In this document: one piece after another, positions 59,806 to 64,000 of the stretch
How the letters are laid out: each line of letters begins with the position of its first letter
Position numbering within the stretch: the first letter of the stretch is position 1
NCBI RefSeq assembly: GCF_014648255.1
Contig: NZ_BMQT01000015.1
Span: forward strand, 62,001-126,000
Source: Nocardioides albus
GTDB taxonomy: Bacteria; Actinomycetota; Actinomycetes; Propionibacteriales; Nocardioidaceae
Length of the DNA stretch: 64,000 bases
Direction: 5' to 3'
Program-made: the position numbers and the translations under genes
The notes under the pieces: model-generated
Database searches by the model: none
The model's input: only the letters and a program-made list of their open reading frames with translations
What the model was told of the DNA's origin: nothing

Positions 59806-60264
59806 CTACAGCTCCTTCTCGTAGCAGAGCGCCCGCGGCCCGGAGCCGCGGCCCTCGTGGTTGTCGAAGCCGAACTTCTCGTACAGTGCGCGGGCCGAGG
59901 TGTCGTCCTCGCTCGTCCCCAGATCCATGTACGTCACGCCACGAGCCTTCGCCTCGTCGATGATCGCCTGCAGCAGGATGGTGCCGAGTCCGTGCCCGCG
60001 GCGGTCGGGCACGATGTAGAGCTCGGCGAGATAGGCCTCGAGCTCGTCGGCCGTGGTCTGCAGGCGGAAGCGGGTGATGCCGTGGCCGACCGCAGGGTCG
60101 CCGATCAGCATCACGGTCGTGTCGCCGCTCTCGACCAGACGGCTCAGATGCCGAGCGAGCTCGTCGGCGGAGGGGGCGGGGTAGTCGTACTCGAGGTTGA
60201 AGTCGACCTGCAGCCTGGCGGCGGTCTCGAAGTCGGGTGTGGTGGTGGCCGTGCGCGTCTCCAT
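59806..60264 (-). CDS. GNAT-family N-acetyltransferase
   Basis: A small 152-residue acetyltransferase: AYLAELYIVPDRRGHGLGTILLQA (about 77-100) is the acetyl-CoA site with RRGHGLG, followed by AKARGVTYMDLGTSEDDTSARALYEKFGF near 106-135. The acceptor is unknown. It is transcribed against its neighbours and converges on the TspO-like gene, with a short GGAGCT/AGCTCC hairpin at their junction. Confidence 0.85.
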   Translation of the reverse strand: METRTATTTPDFETAARLQVDFNLEYDYPAPSADELARHLSRLVESGDTTVMLIGDPAVGHGITRFRLQTTADELEAYLAELYIVPDRRGHGLGTILLQAIIDEAKARGVTYMDLGTSEDDTSARALYEKFGFDNHEGRGSGPRALCYEKEL

Positions 60265-60376
60265 GCACCTAACTGTGGCACCGCCGAGCGGGTACCACCG
60301 AGGGGATCGTGAGGCACATCACAGGGTGCTACCTTGGCAGGACCCAGCCTCAGGGCCGAGCTCCAAAGGGGGAGTG

Positions 60377-61603
60377 ATGGTTCGCAGCGATCTGCAGGAG
60401 CGTCATATCAGCGCGGCGCGGGCGTGGACCGCCTTCGTGGAGAGCGGCGATGCCGCTGAAGACTTCGTCCGGCCGGAGATCCTGTCGAGCTGGACCCGCT
60501 CCGCGACGGCCATCCGGCCCGACGTGCGCGAGGCGCCGCTGGCAGACGAGGACGAGACCCGGGAGATGTGGCGCGACTCCCCGCTCCAGGTCGCGGTCGA
60601 GCGGGTCGAGGAGGAGTTGCGGTGCACCGCCGACGACGGTGATCTGGTCATCGCGGTCACCGACCCGGACACCCGGGTGCTGTGGACGTACGGCGGCCGG
60701 GTGATGCGCCACAAGGCCGAGTCGGTGAACTTCGTGCCCGGAGGGCGCTGGGACGACCAGTCGGCCGGCACCAACGCGCTCGACCTCGCCAACCGCACCG
60801 ACGCCCCGGCCATGGTCTTCGGCCCCGAGCACTACGCCGAGGCCGTGCACAACTGGGTCTGCTGGGCTGCGCCGCTGCACGACCCGGCCACCGGCAAGCA
60901 CCTCGGCGTCCTCGACCTCTCCACCACGTGGGACCGCACCCACCCGATCGGTCTGGCCACCGCCCGGGTGATGGCGCGGCTGATCGAGGGAGCGCTGCCG
61001 AAGATGCCGACCCAGCGAGGCGGTGACGAGGCGATCGAGCAGCCCGGCCTGGTGCTCACGCTGCTCGGCACCGCCGAGACCTGGCTCGACGGCAAGCGGC
61101 TGCTGCTCAACCGCCGCCAGACCGAGATCCTCGCGCTGCTCGCGCTCCATCCCGAGGGTCTCTCCCTGGAGCGGCTGCACGCGATGGTCTACGGCGACCA
61201 GGCGGTCACCTTCTCGACGCTCAAGGCCGAGGTCTCCCACCTGCGCCACGCGCTCGGCGGCCAGGTCGCGTCGAGGCCCTACCGTCTGCTGATGCCGGTC
61301 GCGACCGACGTCGAGCAGGTCCTCACCCTGGTCCGCCGCGGCCGGGTGGCCGCCGCGGTCGAGGCGTACGGCGGTGATCTCCTGCCCGGCACCAACAGCC
61401 CGGCGCTGACCGAGATGGCGGAGTACGTCGCGGTCGCGCTGCGCGAGGCGCTGATCGCCGATCCGCAGCCCGACGCGGTGCTGCGCTACAGCGAGCTGGC
61501 TCCGTACGACACCGAGATCGTCGACGTCTGTCTGCGCCGTCTGGGCGGCAGCCCCCACCCGGCGTTGCCGCTGCTCAGGGCCCGGTTGGCGGCCAGCCGG
61601 TAG
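60377..61603 (+). CDS. GAF-domain transcriptional regulator with C-terminal winged helix
   Basis: At 408 residues it has an N-terminal helical region (1-70), a GAF domain (about 75-215, with VIAVTDPDTRVLWTYGGRVM and GTNALDLANRTDAPAMVFG, the conserved GTNA patch) and a C-terminal DNA-binding region (LLNRRQTEILALLALHPEGL to VSHLRHALGG, about 255-300) of the winged-helix type. There is no AAA domain, so it is not a sigma-54 activator. It lies directly upstream of the small and large subunit genes and is their likely regulator. GTG 60374 is an alternative start. Confidence 0.82.
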   Translation: MVRSDLQERHISAARAWTAFVESGDAAEDFVRPEILSSWTRSATAIRPDVREAPLADEDETREMWRDSPLQVAVERVEEELRCTADDGDLVIAVTDPDTRVLWTYGGRVMRHKAESVNFVPGGRWDDQSAGTNALDLANRTDAPAMVFGPEHYAEAVHNWVCWAAPLHDPATGKHLGVLDLSTTWDRTHPIGLATARVMARLIEGALPKMPTQRGGDEAIEQPGLVLTLLGTAETWLDGKRLLLNRRQTEILALLALHPEGLSLERLHAMVYGDQAVTFSTLKAEVSHLRHALGGQVASRPYRLLMPVATDVEQVLTLVRRGRVAAAVEAYGGDLLPGTNSPALTEMAEYVAVALREALIADPQPDAVLRYSELAPYDTEIVDVCLRRLGGSPHPALPLLRARLAASR

Positions 61604-61660
61604 TCAGCCAACCGGCGCCCAACCCTGCGCGTCCTACTGTGACCTGGCCCACACGGTTTT

Positions 61661-61702
61661 CGACTCGAACAGCTCGACTCGAACAGCTCGACTAGAACAG
61701 TG
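61661..61702 (+). repeat. Three tandem 14-bp repeats upstream of the small-subunit gene
   Basis: CGACTCGAACAGCT (61661-61674), the same (61675-61688), and CGACTAGAACAGTG (61689-61702). The block lies 21 bp before the ATG at 61723, between the regulator gene and its probable target, as expected for a multi-site operator. Confidence 0.8.
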
Positions 61703-61722
61703 ACGTCTGGCAGGGAGACAAC

Positions 61723-62202
61723 ATGGCCCGGATCAGCATGCGCGTCGACGGTATGAAGGTCACCGACGACGTCGAACCGCGGACGCTGCTCGTGCAGTAT
61801 CTGCGCGAAGGACTCGGCAAGACCGGCACGGTGATCGGTTGCGACACCAGCAACTGCGGCGCCTGCACGGTCCATCTCGACGGCGACTCGGTGAAGTCGT
61901 GCAACGTGCTCGCGGTCCAGGCCGACGGGTGCGAGGTGACCACGATCGAGGGCCTCGCCGACACGGTCGAGAGCGACCTGCACCCTGTCCAGGAGGCGTT
62001 CCGTGAGTGCCACGGGCTCCAGTGCGGGTTCTGTACGCCAGGCATGATCATGCAGTCCGTCGACCTGCTCAAGCGCAACCCTCAGCCCAGCGAGGACGAG
62101 ATCCGCGAGGGGATCGAGGGCAACCTGTGCCGCTGCACGGGCTACCACAACATCGTCCGGGCGGTTCAGCACGCCGCCGGCACGGAGGTGAACGCGCTGT
62201 GA
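61723..62202 (+). CDS. coxS: Molybdenum hydroxylase [2Fe-2S] small subunit (CoxS-like)
   Basis: The 159-residue protein carries both iron-sulfur sites of the family: CDTSNCGACTVHLDGDSVKSC (about 43-63; plant-type) and CGFCTPGM with GNLCRCTGYHNI (about 102-150). It passes electrons from the molybdenum subunit to FAD. The large subunit overlaps its stop as GTGA. The medium, FAD-binding subunit is not in the window and may follow the large subunit. Confidence 0.92.
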   Translation: MARISMRVDGMKVTDDVEPRTLLVQYLREGLGKTGTVIGCDTSNCGACTVHLDGDSVKSCNVLAVQADGCEVTTIEGLADTVESDLHPVQEAFRECHGLQCGFCTPGMIMQSVDLLKRNPQPSEDEIREGIEGNLCRCTGYHNIVRAVQHAAGTEVNAL

Positions 62203-64000
62203 CCGCCGTAGACGCCCGCCCGGAGCAGGCCACCGAGATCGGCCGCGACCGGCGCCGCAAGGAGGACGCGCGCCTGATCACCGGTCGGACCCGCTGGACC
62301 GACAACATCAACCTGCCCGGGATGCTGCACCTGGCGATGGTGCGCAGCCCCTTCGCCCACGCCCGGATCACCGGCATCGACACCAGCGCCGCGGAGGAAT
62401 CCGAGGGCGTCGTGACGGTGCTGGCCGCCAAGGACTTCGACGAGAGCCTCGGCGTCTGCATCAACGCCTGGCCGATCACGCCCGACCAGAAGACGCCGGC
62501 CCACCCGCCGGTCGCCGTCGACCGGGTCACCTTCGCCGGTGAGATCGTGGCGGTCGTGGCCGCGCGGTCCGCGGCAGCGGCACGCGACGCCGCCGAGATG
62601 GTCGAGGTCGACTACGAGGAGCTCCCCGCGGTCGTTTCCCTCGAGGAGGCGGTCAAGGACGAGGTGCTCGCCCACCCCGACCTCGGCACCAACAAGTCCG
62701 CCCTGTGGGTCTTCGACAGCGCCCAGGCCGGCACCGGCGGCAACGTCGACGAGGCCATCGCCTCCGCGAAGAGCGACGGCATCGTCATCGAGCGGACCTA
62801 CCGCCAGCAGCGCCTGATCCCGGCCTTCATGGAGCCCCGCAGCGTGGTCTGCGACCCGACCGGTGAGCAGATCACCGTGTGGAGCGCCACCCAGATCCCG
62901 CACATCCTGCGATTCGCGTTCGCCGCGACCACGGGCGTGCCCGAGTCGAAGATCCGGGTGATCGCGCCCGACGTCGGCGGCGGCTTCGGAGGCAAGCTCC
63001 AGCAGACGCCGGAGGAGATGATCGTCTTCGCGATCGCCCGCCGGCTCGGCAAGCCGGTGAAGTACACCGAGACCCGCTCGGAGTCTCTTCTCGCCGCTCA
63101 CCATGGCCGCGACCAGATCCAGAAGCTGACTCTCTCGGCCACCAGGGACGGTCAGGTCACCGGCCTCAAGGTCGAGCTCGACGCCAACCTGGGTGCGTAC
63201 GTCGCCATCGTCGGCGGCGGTGTCCCGGTCCTCGGCGCGTTCATGTTCAACGCGATCTACAAGTTCCCGGCCTACCAGTTCAACTGCCAGACGGTCTTCA
63301 CCAACACCACCTGGACCGACGCCTACCGCGGCGCGGGGCGGCCGGAGGCGACGTACGCCATCGAGCGGCTGATGGACGAGCTGGCCGCCGAGGTCGGGGT
63401 CGACCCGCTCGAGATCCGGGAGAAGAACTGGATCACGCACGAGGAGTTCCCGTTCACGACCATCGCCGGTCTGACCTACGACTCCGGGAACTACGAGGCC
63501 GCGACCGCCAATGCGAAGGAGATGTTCGGCTACGACGAGCTCCGCGCCGAGCAGCAGCAGCGGCGCGCCGACAACGACCCGGTCCAGCTCGGCATCGGCA
63601 TCTCCACCTTCACCGAGATGTGCGGCCTGGCACCGTCCCGGGTCCTCGGCAGCCTCGACTACGGCGCCGGCGGGTGGGAGCACGCCCAGGTGCGCCTGAC
63701 GCCGACCGGCAAGGTCGAGGTCATCACCGGGGCCAGCGCGCACGGTCAGGGACACGAGACCGCGTTCAGCCAGATCGTGGCGGACCGCCTCGGCGTGGCC
63801 TTCGAGGACGTCGAGGTGCTCCACGGCGACACCCAGATCGCTGCCAAGGGCTATGACACCTACGGGTCCAGGTCGCTGGTCGTGGGTGGAGAGGCGCTGG
63901 TGCGGGCCGCCGACAAGGTGCTCGAGAAGGCCAAGCCGATCGCGGCCCACCTGCTCGAGGCGAGCGTCGACGACATGGAGTTCACCGGCGGCAGGTGGAC
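62199..64000 (+). CDS. coxL: Molybdenum hydroxylase large subunit, form II CoxL-like (partial at the window end)
   Basis: About 600 residues are present and the gene runs off the window. The xanthine-dehydrogenase-like fold is clear: RKEDARLITGRTRWTDNI near 21, SPFAHARI near 50, APDVGGGFGGKL near 257 and the active-site loop AYRGAGR (residues 375-381), then VITGASAHGQGHET near 507. True CO dehydrogenase (form I) has AYxCSFR with a catalytic cysteine; here form II is present, so CO oxidation is not assured. The substrate may be an aldehyde or an aromatic heterocycle. The start is GTG 62199, overlapping the small subunit as GTGA. Confidence 0.92.
   Translation, partial: MTAVDARPEQATEIGRDRRRKEDARLITGRTRWTDNINLPGMLHLAMVRSPFAHARITGIDTSAAEESEGVVTVLAAKDFDESLGVCINAWPITPDQKTPAHPPVAVDRVTFAGEIVAVVAARSAAAARDAAEMVEVDYEELPAVVSLEEAVKDEVLAHPDLGTNKSALWVFDSAQAGTGGNVDEAIASAKSDGIVIERTYRQQRLIPAFMEPRSVVCDPTGEQITVWSATQIPHILRFAFAATTGVPESKIRVIAPDVGGGFGGKLQQTPEEMIVFAIARRLGKPVKYTETRSESLLAAHHGRDQIQKLTLSATRDGQVTGLKVELDANLGAYVAIVGGGVPVLGAFMFNAIYKFPAYQFNCQTVFTNTTWTDAYRGAGRPEATYAIERLMDELAAEVGVDPLEIREKNWITHEEFPFTTIAGLTYDSGNYEAATANAKEMFGYDELRAEQQQRRADNDPVQLGIGISTFTEMCGLAPSRVLGSLDYGAGGWEHAQVRLTPTGKVEVITGASAHGQGHETAFSQIVADRLGVAFEDVEVLHGDTQIAAKGYDTYGSRSLVVGGEALVRAADKVLEKAKPIAAHLLEASVDDMEFTGGRW

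Overview
The window is high-GC (about 70 %), densely coding DNA from an actinobacterium. Mycothiol synthesis (end of mshA), SenX3-RegX3, CarD, an LpqE-like lipoprotein, F420-type LLM oxidoreductase, GroEL under CIRCE, Lon behind a HAIR-like box and DUF3263/LytR_C genes all fit that phylum. The repeat types and gene order look most like Nocardioidaceae (Nocardioides and relatives); that last step is an inference from memory, not a search. No phage genes, transposases or integrases are visible, so this reads as ordinary chromosome with many small palindromic repeat elements between genes.

Layout. 1-9 kb: end of mshA, a YbjN protein, a DMT exporter, a GlxA regulator divergent from an MFS transporter, a membrane protein, then senX3-regX3 facing phoU across a PHO box, and gpmA. 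9-18 kb: LpqE-like lipoprotein, UbiA prenyltransferase, carD, a degenerate IspD-like protein next to true ispD, an orphan nirD, ispF, cysS, rlmB and a membrane metallophosphoesterase that seems to start at CTG. 18-26 kb: an AGCS symporter behind a structured leader, tRNA-Thr, pdxY, a rhomboid protease, ung, an LLM oxidoreductase, a GltB-domain flavoprotein and a Gfo/Idh dehydrogenase. 26-35 kb: otsA, DUF3263, LytR_C, otsB, lon, an isochorismatase with a GlxA regulator, then a SAM-I riboswitch with thrC.

35-49 kb: a PQQ-propeller membrane protein, an SGNH hydrolase, two tandem acyl-CoA synthetases, an ECF42-type sigma factor with two DGPF/YCII proteins, and a 1287-residue poly-amino-acid synthetase-like (Pls/PosA type) NRPS followed closely by an M1 aminopeptidase. 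49-54 kb: lipoproteins, groEL with two CIRCE boxes, an ECF sigma factor with a membrane partner, and a secreted hydrolase. 54.5-64 kb: a molybdenum-hydroxylase locus of the cox type: MocA-like transferase, MoxR ATPase (CoxD), VWA protein (CoxE), XdhC (CoxF), a GAF regulator, and the [2Fe-2S] small and molybdopterin large subunits. The large subunit is form II (AYRGAGR) and runs off the window end.

The strongest points for follow-up are the Pls-like synthetase/aminopeptidase pair, the form II cox locus with a six-unit 29-bp tandem array and a three-unit 14-bp array, the IspD pseudoenzyme, the structured leader of the AGCS gene, the CTG start in a CTGA overlap, and several families of palindromic intergenic elements, some of which supply the stop codon of the neighbouring gene.
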